NCBI RefSeq assembly: GCF_963082495.1
Contig: NZ_CAUJAN010000001.1
Location: 487,701-551,700 of the forward strand
From: Methanobrevibacter sp. V74
GTDB lineage: Archaea; Methanobacteriota; Methanobacteria; Methanobacteriales; Methanobacteriaceae
DNA: 64,000 nt
Reading direction: 5' to 3'
Shown: in pieces, positions 8,741 to 17,632 of the stretch
How the letters are laid out: each line of letters opens with the position of its first letter
Position numbering within the stretch: the stretch's first letter is position 1
Translations under genes and position numbers: made by a program
The notes under the pieces: generated by a model
Told to the model about the DNA's origin: nothing
Database searches by the model: none
What the model saw: the letters and a program-made list of their open reading frames with translations, nothing else

Positions 8741-11332
8741 TTGAACAATAAAATATTGCTCACTTCGATTTTTGTGCTGATTACAGCATTATCTATTGGT
8801 TCAATATATGGAAGTGATGTAAATACTACAGATTCTTATACTACCAATCTAAATGACAGTTATTCACAAGAATTAACTGTTGAGGCATATGAATCTGCCG
8901 TTGATAATGATACATCCGGTGATGTATTACAATCCGATACTTCAAGTAATTTATCAACTAACACTGAGAACAGTAATGTTTTGACAAGTGGTGATAATGA
9001 TTCATCTATTGATGTGTCTAAAACAGTCATTTCTAAAGATGTTACTAAATATTATAAGGGAAGCACTAAATATACTGTAACATTCCTAGATGCTGATGGA
9101 ATTGCATTAAAGAATGTCAATGTTAAAATTACGGTGAATAAGGTTATATATAATAAAAAAACTGATAATAATGGTGTGGCTTCCATAGATATTAATCTTA
9201 AGCCTGGAACATACAAAGTTGTTGCTTCAAATCCAACAACTGGCTATAATTTAACCACTACTTTTAAAATATTGCCTACAATTACTGCAGATAATGTTTA
9301 CAAAGTTTATTTAGACAGTAAGAAATTCACTGCTAAATTTTACAAAAGTAATGGTGACGTATTAGCTAAAAAGTATATCAGATTTGAGATTAATGGTAAA
9401 AAATACAACGTAAAAACAGATAGTAAGGGAATAGCTAAATTATCATTAAAATATCTTAAAAAAGGAACTTATAAAATTAAGGTTTACAATAGGGATGGAT
9501 TGTCTATAACTAAAAATGTTAAAGTTATCAAATCAGCAAAAACATCCTTAACCACGAAAACTTATACTTTCCTTAAAAAGGATTCTAAAAAAATTAAAGT
9601 GAAATTGCGGGATAACTATGGTTATGAACTAAAGGGTAAGGTTGTTAAGTTTAAAATAAATGGTAAAACCTACACGGATAAAACCAATAAATATGGTGAT
9701 GCTGAAATTAAACTACCTTCTTCCATTGGTTCTGGTGCATATACTATTAAGTATAAATTTTCAAAATCTGGATATTATAAAGGATCTAGTGCTAAAAACA
9801 AGGTTTATATTTTACCAAGTAAAACACCTACTTTCACGATTAAAAGTGCAAGAACATTTGGCCATGGTGCAAGAACTCCATTTAAAGTTGCTTTAACTTC
9901 TGGAAGTGTTCCACTTGTTAAAAAAACTGTTATAATTTCTGTAAATAATAATTCATATACAAAAACGACAGACAGTAACGGAATTGTTTCACTTCCGATT
10001 AATTTGGCTATTGGTAAATATACAATATATTACACTAATAAGGCTGATTCTAAAGTTAATGCAAAAACCGGATCTGCAACTATAGATGTAGTTGAAAGAT
10101 GCGCTACTTCTATGTCTTGGAAAAGTCCTAATTCATTTTATCAAGGTACAAAAAGTTGTAAAATATTGTTACTTGACTCTAAGGGTAAAGCTCTTTCAGG
10201 TGAAATTGTTAAATTAACTGTAAATTCAAAAACTTATAGTGCTAGGACTTCTTCAGGAGGTTATGCAACATTTAGTATAAGTTTTGCAATTGGTAATTAC
10301 ACTGCTTCATATAGCTTTGATGGGAATGATATGTCAGCTCCAAGTTCAGGTACAACTAGTCTTGTAGTGAAAAAGATATCATCAGTATCTGTTGCTAACA
10401 TTGTTAAATCAGCAGCTAGTTTAAAATCTTATTATGAACACAATAAGAAATTACCGAGTACGGTTAAATCTGGTGGAATTACTTTTACAGTTCCTGAATT
10501 CTTATATTTGATGAATAAAGCCATTTGTCAATTAGGCAATTCTAATAAAAATGATATTGCATATATCAGTAATGTTAATGCACCTGCCTCTCCATTAGGT
10601 GACGAAATAAATTCGCAAAGTTTATCTAAAGCTAATTTTTTAAAGGTAGCTAATAATGTTGTAAATTATATAACTGATAATAAACAAGCACCTAATTTTG
10701 CTTCATCTGCTGTTGGTAAAATAATATATGATGAATTGGTCGAATCTTCTGCTAGAATTTTAACATTTTATGGAAGCAATAATCGTTTACCAAATTATGT
10801 TACAATTAGTTATACTACAGGCGGATCTTCTAGTTCACAATCTGGCACTGGTTTAAATGAGATAAATACTGAAACTAGTTTAAGCAAATATCTTAAGTCA
10901 ACTACACATTGTGAAGTTGATAATCCAACCATTAAAAAATTAGTAAAATCTTTAACTAGTGGTCTATCAAGCACTTCAGATAAAGCTGAGGCAATATTTA
11001 ATTATGTCAAAAAAACAATTTCCTATAGTTTCTATTATAATACTAAATATGGAGCTGTTAAAACATTGAAATTTAAGACAGGAAACTGTGTAGATCACTC
11101 ACATTTACTTGTAGCAATGTTTAGGACTGCTGATATACATGCTAGATACGTTCATGGTACATGTAAATTCTCAAGCGGAAGTACATTTGGACATGTATGG
11201 ACTCAAGTGTTAATTGATGGTAAATGGACTGTTGCTGATGCAACAAGTTCAAGAAATTCTTTAGGAAGTATTTCTAATTGGAATACCAAATCATTTAAAT
11301 TAAAAGGTATTTATACCGGTATCGAATTCTAA
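8741..11332 (+). CDS. Secreted pseudomurein-binding protein with transglutaminase-like cysteine peptidase domain
   Basis: The start is TTG, set by GGAGGT eight bases upstream. A signal peptide (NNKILLTSIFVLITALSIG) and a Ser/Thr/Asn-rich linker lead into about five Ig-like repeats (residues about 95-540), each with a KTDNNGVA or similar turn. Two pseudomurein-binding-type repeats follow at about 550-700, recognised by YYEHNKKLPSTV, FLYLMNKAI and the second YGSNNRLPNYV. The C-terminal domain (about 715-863) is transglutaminase-like with a visible triad: Cys783 in GNCVDHSHL, His818 in GHVWTQ and Asp833 in ADATSS. The arrangement resembles the pseudomurein endoisopeptidases PeiW and PeiP, so cutting or remodelling of wall cross-links is likely. 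A secreted thioredoxin and CcdA follow, which could keep the active Cys reduced. Confidence 0.88.
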   Translation: MNNKILLTSIFVLITALSIGSIYGSDVNTTDSYTTNLNDSYSQELTVEAYESAVDNDTSGDVLQSDTSSNLSTNTENSNVLTSGDNDSSIDVSKTVISKDVTKYYKGSTKYTVTFLDADGIALKNVNVKITVNKVIYNKKTDNNGVASIDINLKPGTYKVVASNPTTGYNLTTTFKILPTITADNVYKVYLDSKKFTAKFYKSNGDVLAKKYIRFEINGKKYNVKTDSKGIAKLSLKYLKKGTYKIKVYNRDGLSITKNVKVIKSAKTSLTTKTYTFLKKDSKKIKVKLRDNYGYELKGKVVKFKINGKTYTDKTNKYGDAEIKLPSSIGSGAYTIKYKFSKSGYYKGSSAKNKVYILPSKTPTFTIKSARTFGHGARTPFKVALTSGSVPLVKKTVIISVNNNSYTKTTDSNGIVSLPINLAIGKYTIYYTNKADSKVNAKTGSATIDVVERCATSMSWKSPNSFYQGTKSCKILLLDSKGKALSGEIVKLTVNSKTYSARTSSGGYATFSISFAIGNYTASYSFDGNDMSAPSSGTTSLVVKKISSVSVANIVKSAASLKSYYEHNKKLPSTVKSGGITFTVPEFLYLMNKAICQLGNSNKNDIAYISNVNAPASPLGDEINSQSLSKANFLKVANNVVNYITDNKQAPNFASSAVGKIIYDELVESSARILTFYGSNNRLPNYVTISYTTGGSSSSQSGTGLNEINTETSLSKYLKSTTHCEVDNPTIKKLVKSLTSGLSSTSDKAEAIFNYVKKTISYSFYYNTKYGAVKTLKFKTGNCVDHSHLLVAMFRTADIHARYVHGTCKFSSGSTFGHVWTQVLIDGKWTVADATSSRNSLGSISNWNTKSFKLKGIYTGIEF

Positions 11333-11399
11333 ATTTACTTTTTTTTCTTTTTATTTTTTTTATATATCATTTAAATAATATTAATGAACATTATTAAAC

Positions 11400-11819
11400 A
11401 TGAAACATTTAAAATACTTATTGGCAGCCATATTGCTTTTATCTGTACTAATCATATTTGTTAGTGTAGGTGATAATCAAAGTAGTAATGATTTAAATAT
11501 TACAGATAATGTTACGCAAGCTTTAAAGGATGCTAAATTGCAAAATAAATCAGTAATGTTAGTTTTTAGTCAGGATAATTGTTATTACTGTGATTTGTTT
11601 AAAGATGAGGTTTTAGCAAATTCAGATGTTCAAAAACAATTAAATGAAAAGTATATTGTTGTTGAAGCTGATATAAACAAACAAGCATTTCTTGCCAGTC
11701 AGTATCATGTATATGGAACTCCATCTACTGTTATTTTAGACAGTAATGGTGATGAACTTTATAGAATTCAGGGTTATGTTTCACTTAATCAATTTTTAGA
11801 TGATTTAAGGGAGATTTAA
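11400..11819 (+). CDS. Membrane-anchored or secreted thioredoxin-like protein
   Basis: This 139-residue protein begins with a hydrophobic segment (LLAAILLLSVLIIFV), so the thioredoxin fold faces the outside. It has a CYYC redox motif (Cys61, Cys64) and the cis-Pro in YGTPST (Pro108), as in SoxW/DsbD-gamma-like thioredoxins. No ribosome binding site is clear before the ATG. The stop is directly followed by the ATG of ccdA with no gap, so the two are co-transcribed. It probably receives electrons from CcdA and reduces disulfides of extracytoplasmic proteins; the transglutaminase-like peptidase 67 bp upstream, which needs a free Cys, is a candidate client (inference). Confidence 0.88.
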   Translation: MKHLKYLLAAILLLSVLIIFVSVGDNQSSNDLNITDNVTQALKDAKLQNKSVMLVFSQDNCYYCDLFKDEVLANSDVQKQLNEKYIVVEADINKQAFLASQYHVYGTPSTVILDSNGDELYRIQGYVSLNQFLDDLREI

Positions 11820-12419
11820 ATGGAAATTCTTCCATTGATTTCATTTACCACAGGAGTAATATCAATATTGACTCCCTGTATTCTGCCAATTTTACCGATT
11901 TTTGTAAGTGTCAGTCTTAATTTAAGAACAAAGGACATTTTATCTTTTCTATTTGGTTTTATAAGTATATTTATAGCAATAATTTTTTTAACCGGATTTT
12001 TCACATCACTGATATATTCATATATTTCGTATGTTAGAGTTATTTCAGCTATTGTGCTGTTAATGGCTGGGATTTTGATGTTGTTTGATTATTCGTTTAA
12101 TTTAAAATCAAAACAAACTAATAATTCATTTTTCCTTGGTGTTTTAACATCTATTGCATGGGCGCCATGTTATGGCGGATATCTGATATCTTTAATTTCA
12201 TTACTTGTAAGTTCTGCTGATGTTTTTTATGTTGTATTGAATCTTATTGTATACACCATAGGTTTTGCTGTGACATTATTAGTTTTAAGTTATCTAATTT
12301 CAAAAATAGATTTGGAAAAGTTGATTTCAAAAACAAGGCATATTCCAAAAATATTTGCCATACTTATTATTGTTGGATCAGTTTATCTGTTATATAATTC
12401 GTTAATTGTATTTTTTTAG
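11820..12419 (+). CDS. ccdA: CcdA/DsbD-type transmembrane thiol-disulfide reductant transporter
   Basis: This 199-residue polytopic membrane protein has about six hydrophobic segments. The two redox cysteines of the CcdA/DsbD-beta family are present: Cys20 in ILTPCILPILP and Cys117 in WAPCYGGYL. The length matches short CcdA proteins. Known members carry electrons from cytoplasmic thioredoxin across the membrane to an outer thioredoxin-like partner, here the gene that ends one base before this ATG. A role in cytochrome c maturation is unlikely in a Methanobrevibacter, so reduction of surface proteins is the more plausible role. Confidence 0.9.
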   Translation: MEILPLISFTTGVISILTPCILPILPIFVSVSLNLRTKDILSFLFGFISIFIAIIFLTGFFTSLIYSYISYVRVISAIVLLMAGILMLFDYSFNLKSKQTNNSFFLGVLTSIAWAPCYGGYLISLISLLVSSADVFYVVLNLIVYTIGFAVTLLVLSYLISKIDLEKLISKTRHIPKIFAILIIVGSVYLLYNSLIVFF

Positions 12420-12606
12420 ATATTTTAGGCAATAAAACCGAATAATTATTTTGTTTTATCAAATCAGTTCTCTGAGATAGTTTTCAGGCATAATATGCAA
12501 CGTCGGATAATCTTTATTTTTTCACTATTCCCTATTTTAATTGGATAAGTAAGTATATATATTTCAATAAATATAATATATGTTATATTTTATTAGAGGT
12601 GAAATC

Positions 12607-12729
12607 ATGGACAATATGGCTGAAGCAAGAAAAAAAATGCATGAAGTTGAGAAAAAAAGAGAGGAAGAAAAAAAATCTAAAACTAAAAAAATTAGAAATT
12701 TCTTTTTCGGATGTTGTAGAAACAAATAA
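12607..12729 (+). CDS. Small basic protein, 40 residues
   Basis: ATG at 12607 is preceded by GAGGTG (12598-12603) and an AT-rich promoter-like stretch. The product is 40 residues: MDNMAEARKKMHEVEKKREE, a Lys-rich helix, then RNFFFGCCRNK. Charged residues dominate up to a short FFFGCC motif that could sit at a membrane or bind a metal. I do not recognise a family. A longer open frame in another phase (12599-12781) overlaps it but lacks a ribosome binding site, so the short protein is preferred. Confidence 0.5.
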   Translation: MDNMAEARKKMHEVEKKREEEKKSKTKKIRNFFFGCCRNK

Positions 12730-12775
12730 TTTTTCATTGGAAAATTTGGTTTATGCCAAAATTTTTCTAATCTAT

Positions 12776-12910
12776 TTTTAACATTGTAGAAATCCTATGG
12801 AAATTTTTGTTTGTTTTATCTTAATAATCATTTTAAGAGATTTGTTCTTATTTTTAGCATGTTTCCATTAATATTATTTTTCACTTGAACTTTTGCTTTC
12901 GCGGAAATTT
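12776..12910 (+). repeat. Relic related to the left end of the IS5-like element
   Basis: The stretch resembles 43093-43225, the non-coding left end of the IS5-like element: GTAGAAATCCTATGG against TTAGAAACCATATC, and the shared run ATTATTTTTCACTTGAAC. No transposase follows. The remaining bases up to 13183 show no gene. Confidence 0.4.
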
Positions 12911-13183
12911 TTTCATAAAATGTGTGTAATCTCGGTGTGCTATTGCATAATTTCAAGAAATATGCTGTAATTTATCCCTCATAAAAATGGAAGTCAGGAA
13001 TAAAACTATTATTTTAATGAATCAATTTTTACATTATCCTTAATGTTTTGAAAATAAATAGTATTTATTAAAATGTGAATGTATATGGGTTTATCTGTGA
13101 ACTTATTTCTGATAAAAAAAACTATATTTTCAGATATAATTTTATATCATTTTTGACAGATTATAGATTTAGAGGTTATAATT

Positions 13184-14632
13184 ATGAATTATGATGTTAT
13201 TTATATTGGAAGTGGAAATGCAGCTTGGCAAGGCGGTCGTTTTCTAAGAAAAGCCGGACTTAAAGTTTTAATCATTGAAGAAAGTTTATATGGAGGGACA
13301 TGTGCAAATAGAGGTTGCAACTCAAAAGCCATTATAGATTCGCCATATGAAATAAAAGCACTAGCAGATAATTTTGAAGGTTATGGAAAAGCAGGCAACT
13401 TTGAGGTTAACTGGCAGGATTTAATGAAATTAAAACGTAAAAAAATAGCCGGCATGTCAATATTTCTAGATAATAAATTCGATGAATATGATCTTGATGT
13501 AGCCCATGGGAAAGGTATTATTGTAGATGAGCATACTGTAAAAGTAGGCAATAAAGAATTTACAACAGATAAAATTGTAATAGCAACCGGATTAAAACCC
13601 ATAATTCCAGATATTCCCGGAAAAGAATATTTGCATGACAGCAATGATTATTTGGATATAGAAGAGCTTCCAAAACATGCAATAATTATTGGCGCCGGTT
13701 TTGTTGGAATGGAGTTCGCATCAATTATGGCGGAAGCCGGACTTAGTGCCGATGTAATAATTAGAGGGGATATGGCCTTAAAATACTTCCACCAACCATA
13801 TGTACAAAAGGTTATTGAAATTCTAAAGGAGAAAAATATTCGTTTCCACTTTAGAGAAAATGTTTCAGAAATAATAAGTAATGTTGAAATTGAAAATCCT
13901 GAAGCTAAATTATTAAATGTTACAAGTGCAATGAATTCAGATGAATTCTTAAGAGATCCTGAAGCTAAAATTGATAATGTTGCTTATGAAAATGGATTTA
14001 CTGTTAACTGTGAAAGTGGATTAAGCTTAACTGGAGATTATGTAATCTCTGCAATAGGCAGAACTCCTAATGTGGAAGATATAGGTCTTGAAAATGTCGG
14101 ACTGACTTATAAGGGAAGTGGAATTAAGGTAAATGGACACTTGCAAACTGAAGTGCCAAATATATATGCCGCAGGGGACGTTGCAGATGCAAATGTTGCT
14201 AAGCTCGTAACCGTTGCAATACATCAGTCTAAATATCTTGCAAAGGAACTGCTGGGTGAAGCTGATGACATTACATATCCTGTAATTCCTGCAGTAGCAT
14301 ACACCATTCCTAGAATTGGAACTGTTGGAGTGCCGGCTTATGTCGGCGAGGAAAGTGATGACTATGAAGTTCACACAATAAAATATGGAAGATCATACTC
14401 ACCAGTTCTTAAAAACGATTCAACCGCTGAAGCTAAGGTGATTGTTGATAAGGACTTGCAAATTGTAGGTGCTGAAGTATATTCTGCTGAAGCTGAAAAC
14501 ATAGTTAATATGTTTGCATTTATTATTAACAAGAAAATAACCTTGGAAGAGCTTGATTATATGATTTACGCATTTCCTTCAAGTAGTTCTGTATGTTTAT
14601 ATAAATTACACAATATTCATTATGATTTATAG
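13184..14632 (+). CDS. Class I pyridine nucleotide-disulfide oxidoreductase (dihydrolipoamide dehydrogenase/mercuric reductase-like)
   Basis: This is a 482-residue flavoprotein. The FAD-binding motif is GSGNAAWQGG (9-18), the redox disulfide is Cys40 and Cys45 in GGTCANRGC, the NAD(P)H-binding motif is GAGFVGMEFAS, and the second FAD motif is IYAAGDVAD. An insertion of about 40 residues (ENPEAKLLNVTS and following) lies in the middle domain. In the C-terminal dimerisation domain the usual HPT..E catalytic pair is replaced by AFPSSSS, so the enzyme probably does not work as a classical glutathione or lipoamide reductase. GAGGTT precedes the ATG. The substrate is unknown; an oxygen- or thiol-stress role is possible. 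Confidence 0.85.
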   Translation: MNYDVIYIGSGNAAWQGGRFLRKAGLKVLIIEESLYGGTCANRGCNSKAIIDSPYEIKALADNFEGYGKAGNFEVNWQDLMKLKRKKIAGMSIFLDNKFDEYDLDVAHGKGIIVDEHTVKVGNKEFTTDKIVIATGLKPIIPDIPGKEYLHDSNDYLDIEELPKHAIIIGAGFVGMEFASIMAEAGLSADVIIRGDMALKYFHQPYVQKVIEILKEKNIRFHFRENVSEIISNVEIENPEAKLLNVTSAMNSDEFLRDPEAKIDNVAYENGFTVNCESGLSLTGDYVISAIGRTPNVEDIGLENVGLTYKGSGIKVNGHLQTEVPNIYAAGDVADANVAKLVTVAIHQSKYLAKELLGEADDITYPVIPAVAYTIPRIGTVGVPAYVGEESDDYEVHTIKYGRSYSPVLKNDSTAEAKVIVDKDLQIVGAEVYSAEAENIVNMFAFIINKKITLEELDYMIYAFPSSSSVCLYKLHNIHYDL

Positions 14633-14641
14633 TTGTTGGAT

Positions 14642-15364
14642 ATGAAAAAAGAATATATAATTATTACAATACTGATAGTTATAATCTTAATATTTTGTCT
14701 GCTCATTATCACTACTCTTAATAATCAATCAAATTCAAATGGTAAATCCTATAGGGAAACTATAGCGAATAATTCAGATGAACCTGGCAGCGTTGAAGTA
14801 ATAAAAAATATAGGCAATCCAAATTCTAAGAAAATAGCTTATGTGGTTGGAATGCACCCATTAGAACATCTAACCCATGAAACATTAGTTGAAATACTTC
14901 CAAATATGTCCAATCTTAATTATTGTTATGATATTTATGTTATTAATATAACGGAAGATGTTGGCTATTATGGTGATGGGCTGGATAATTATGAAAATCC
15001 AGGTAGACAAAACGGGCAAAATTTGGCTTATAAATATGTATATCCAGAAATTGTAAATGGCGATTATGAATTGGCTGTTGATGTTCATTCAAATATTGGA
15101 GCATACGATTTTAAAACATTTGTATTTTGTCCACTGAAAGAATGTATGGGTGCGGAATATGCAGATAATGTTTCTCAAAACTGTGAAAATATTACATATT
15201 ATGCTCCACAATCAACAACCAGCGGACCTTATTTAACTATTCCATTGAATGAAAATGGAATACCTGCATTTTACTTTGAAGAATATAGCTTTGCCCCTCA
15301 ATATGAAAAAGATAGGCATATGTTAGAATTAATAAATGCAGTGGATAATTTAAACCTTAATTAG
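14642..15364 (+). CDS. Membrane-anchored M14/succinylglutamate desuccinylase-like protein
   Basis: I chose the ATG at 14642, which starts nine bases after the upstream stop; a TTG at 14633 is in frame. A single N-terminal membrane segment (IIITILIVIILIFCLLIITT) places the domain outside. Residues His72 and Glu75 (GMHPLEHL), His149 (AVDVHSN) and Glu213/Glu214 (FYFEEY) fit the zinc site and catalytic Glu of the M14 carboxypeptidase/AstE-AspA superfamily. GRQNGQNLA could supply the carboxylate-binding Arg. No close family is recognised, so hydrolysis of a peptide or acyl-amino acid at the surface is only inferred. It is probably transcribed with the flavoprotein gene. Confidence 0.55.
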   Translation: MKKEYIIITILIVIILIFCLLIITTLNNQSNSNGKSYRETIANNSDEPGSVEVIKNIGNPNSKKIAYVVGMHPLEHLTHETLVEILPNMSNLNYCYDIYVINITEDVGYYGDGLDNYENPGRQNGQNLAYKYVYPEIVNGDYELAVDVHSNIGAYDFKTFVFCPLKECMGAEYADNVSQNCENITYYAPQSTTSGPYLTIPLNENGIPAFYFEEYSFAPQYEKDRHMLELINAVDNLNLN

Positions 15365-15369
15365 GATAA

Positions 15370-16298
15370 TATGGATGGAACTGCTAAACGATTAACACTT
15401 GGAAAAACATGTTAGATGATGTAAACATATCCTTGGAACACCTCAAATAGCCAAAAATGCAATAATGAATTAAATTTTGAAATATTTTTAGTTGATTGCA
15501 ATGAAGAGGAAAAAACAATCTCCTAACAGGGACAATACCTATCAATCTAGATTAAACTTTTCAAAAACCTCAAACTTGAATCAATTGATAGCGGAACAAA
15601 AATTCAGCAAAGCGTTGAACTGATAGATGAAATTCTTAAAATTGAAAATGATTATAAAAACTGGAATCTCAAAGCAATAATTCTAGATAATTTATCGAGA
15701 TATGATGAGTCAATTGAATGTTATGATAAATCATTAATGTTGCATGAATGTGATGAAGTAAAAACAAATAAAGCAAATACATTATATAAATATGCTAAAG
15801 TCAGCTATTTTCCAGATGCTGAATATGAAAAGGCCCTAGATTTGATCAATAAATCATTGGAAATACATCCTGAAGGTGAAGATTTAAGTGAATTTTATTT
15901 TTTAAAGGCGGAGATCTTAGAAGATTTATGGAGCTAGAAGATATTATTTGATTGCTTTTAAGGAATTTGATAAACTAAAAGAGCTGGAAAATCAAATCGA
16001 ATATTTAAATAACACGACAGATACTTTGATAAATATTACTGGAAGCTATTTTTATAATTTTACACCTTCAGAAGGCCTTGTTGTTAGTTTGGTTAGAGAA
16101 GAGGATAATTAACATGATGGTGATGCAATTGCCGTTTGTTTGGATGGTGAAAAAATAGGTTATGTTGCTAACAGCGATTATACATTAATGAGAGGTGCTA
16201 AAAGTGCATCTCAAATTAAAAATAAGGTAAATGAAGGTAGAAAAGCAAAAGTATTATTTGTTTTTCTAGAAGAGTATGTTGTTGCTAAAATTATTTAA
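15370..16298 (+). pseudogene. TPR-HIRAN protein, broken by frameshifts
   Basis: The best open part, about 15560-15937, encodes tetratricopeptide-like repeats (WNLKAIILDNLSRYDESIEC, FLKAEILEDL). After further frameshifts, 16075-16298 gives GLVVSLVREEDN, DGDAIAVCLDGEKIGYVAN and KVLFVFLEEYVVAKII, which looks like a HIRAN domain, a module found in DNA-processing proteins. At least three frame changes or stops interrupt it, so it is a decayed gene unless the sequence contains errors. It converges on the cysteine synthase gene. Confidence 0.6.
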
Positions 16299-16311
16299 TC
16301 TAGCAAAGTGT

Positions 16312-17271
16312 TTAAATTACTTCAAAATCAATTAGCCTTATTCTATTTGAAATTAATTCCGGATTATCATCAATTTCTTCAGATAATTTAGTGGTAATGT
16401 ATTTTTTGTTGTCATCTGGAAAAACAGTAGCCATGGTCATATCATCATTATCCATTAATACTCCAGCTAAAAAATTAGCTCCACTGGAAATGCCAATTCC
16501 CAAGCCAAATTCTTTAGCTAATCTTTTAGACATATTAATAGCATCATAATCATGAATTAAAACAATATCATCAATTAAATCTTTATCAACTATTCTTGGA
16601 ATAAAATCATCACCAATGCCTTCAATTAAATGATTCCCCTTTTCCATTCCCATCTTAAGGATTGATAATGTAGAAGGTTCTAGGGCGAACACTTTAGCGT
16701 TAGGATTATGCTCTTTGATTCTTTTTCCAATTCCCATAAGTGTTCCACCAGTTCCAATGCCTGATATAAAAGCGTTTACTTCAGGGATAGCATCAGTTAT
16801 TTCCTGACCGGTTGTTTCATATTGAGCTTCAATATTTAATTCATTATCAAATTGAAGAGGTCTATATGCATTTGTTTCTTTTGCAAACTTGTCAACAAGT
16901 TCAAGAGCTTTTTTAAATCCACCTTCATCTCTGGATACAAGATGAACCTGAGCACCATACATTTCAATAAGTTTTCTTCTCTCAATTGATACCCAATCAG
17001 GCATGAAAATATGAACTTCATGGCCAAAAAGAGCGCCAATAGCACTGAAAGCAATACCTGTATTTCCACTGGTAACTTCAATTATTGATTGGCCATCAAC
17101 TAAATTGCCGATTTCTTTTTCTTTTTCAATAATGTATAATGCAATTCTGTCTTTTATACTTCCAGAATAATTGTAGAATTCAAGTTTAGTGTAAATACTG
17201 CTTAATCTGCCTTCATATTCATAATTGATTTTTATCAGTGGCGTATTGCCAACTAACTTTCCGATATTCAT
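16312..17271 (-). CDS. Cysteine synthase (O-acetylserine sulfhydrylase family)
   Basis: This PLP enzyme of about 319 residues belongs to fold type II. The PLP lysine is in YSGSIKDR (about residue 40 from the chosen start), the substrate loop is TSGNTG, and the phosphate-binding loop is GIGTGGTLMG. It would make cysteine from O-acetylserine, or O-phosphoserine in some archaea, plus sulfide. I chose the second ATG (17271, MNIGKLVGNTPL) because family members start close to the GNTPL block and GATGAG precedes it; an upstream ATG at 17280 adds three residues. A cystathionine-synthase-like role cannot be excluded. Confidence 0.88.
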   Translation of the reverse strand: MNIGKLVGNTPLIKINYEYEGRLSSIYTKLEFYNYSGSIKDRIALYIIEKEKEIGNLVDGQSIIEVTSGNTGIAFSAIGALFGHEVHIFMPDWVSIERRKLIEMYGAQVHLVSRDEGGFKKALELVDKFAKETNAYRPLQFDNELNIEAQYETTGQEITDAIPEVNAFISGIGTGGTLMGIGKRIKEHNPNAKVFALEPSTLSILKMGMEKGNHLIEGIGDDFIPRIVDKDLIDDIVLIHDYDAINMSKRLAKEFGLGIGISSGANFLAGVLMDNDDMTMATVFPDDNKKYITTKLSEEIDDNPELISNRIRLIDFEVI

Positions 17272-17280
17272 AACTCTCAT

Positions 17281-17608
17281 CCAATTTAATAATAAAATAA
17301 TCTATTGCTATTTATGTAGATGGCCTATAAAATACTTTTTTATTCATTATTTGGAGTTATTTGAAGGAAGTGTTTAATTTGTCCCAATATCATTTAGTTA
17401 TGATTATTTCAACACAATTAAAGAATTTGAAAAAGCATTTTTTAAGATAATGCAGAAATGGAACCTATTTTCATTAGGACAATCATTTATACAACAGAAT
17501 TAGATTTAAAAACTACTACATAATATTAATTTAAAAAAAAGAATTGGATTGAAACACAACCGGTTCCGGCTAAACTGAGTTTAACAAAATTTTTCTAAAA
17601 AAATACTG
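17281..17608. other. Intergenic region without recognised features
   Basis: About 330 bases between two minus-strand genes. I see no open frame with a ribosome binding site. It must hold the promoter of the cysteine synthase gene in its left part, but no clear TATA box stands out. Confidence 0.35.
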
Positions 17609-17632
17609 AATAATTGTTTTAAAACAATCATT
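17609..17632 (-). terminator. Hairpin after LCM-type methyltransferase
   Basis: AATAATTGTTTT pairs with AAAACAATCATT, nearly perfect, overlapping the stop codon at 17632-17634. On the minus strand it is followed by a T-rich stretch. Confidence 0.5.
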
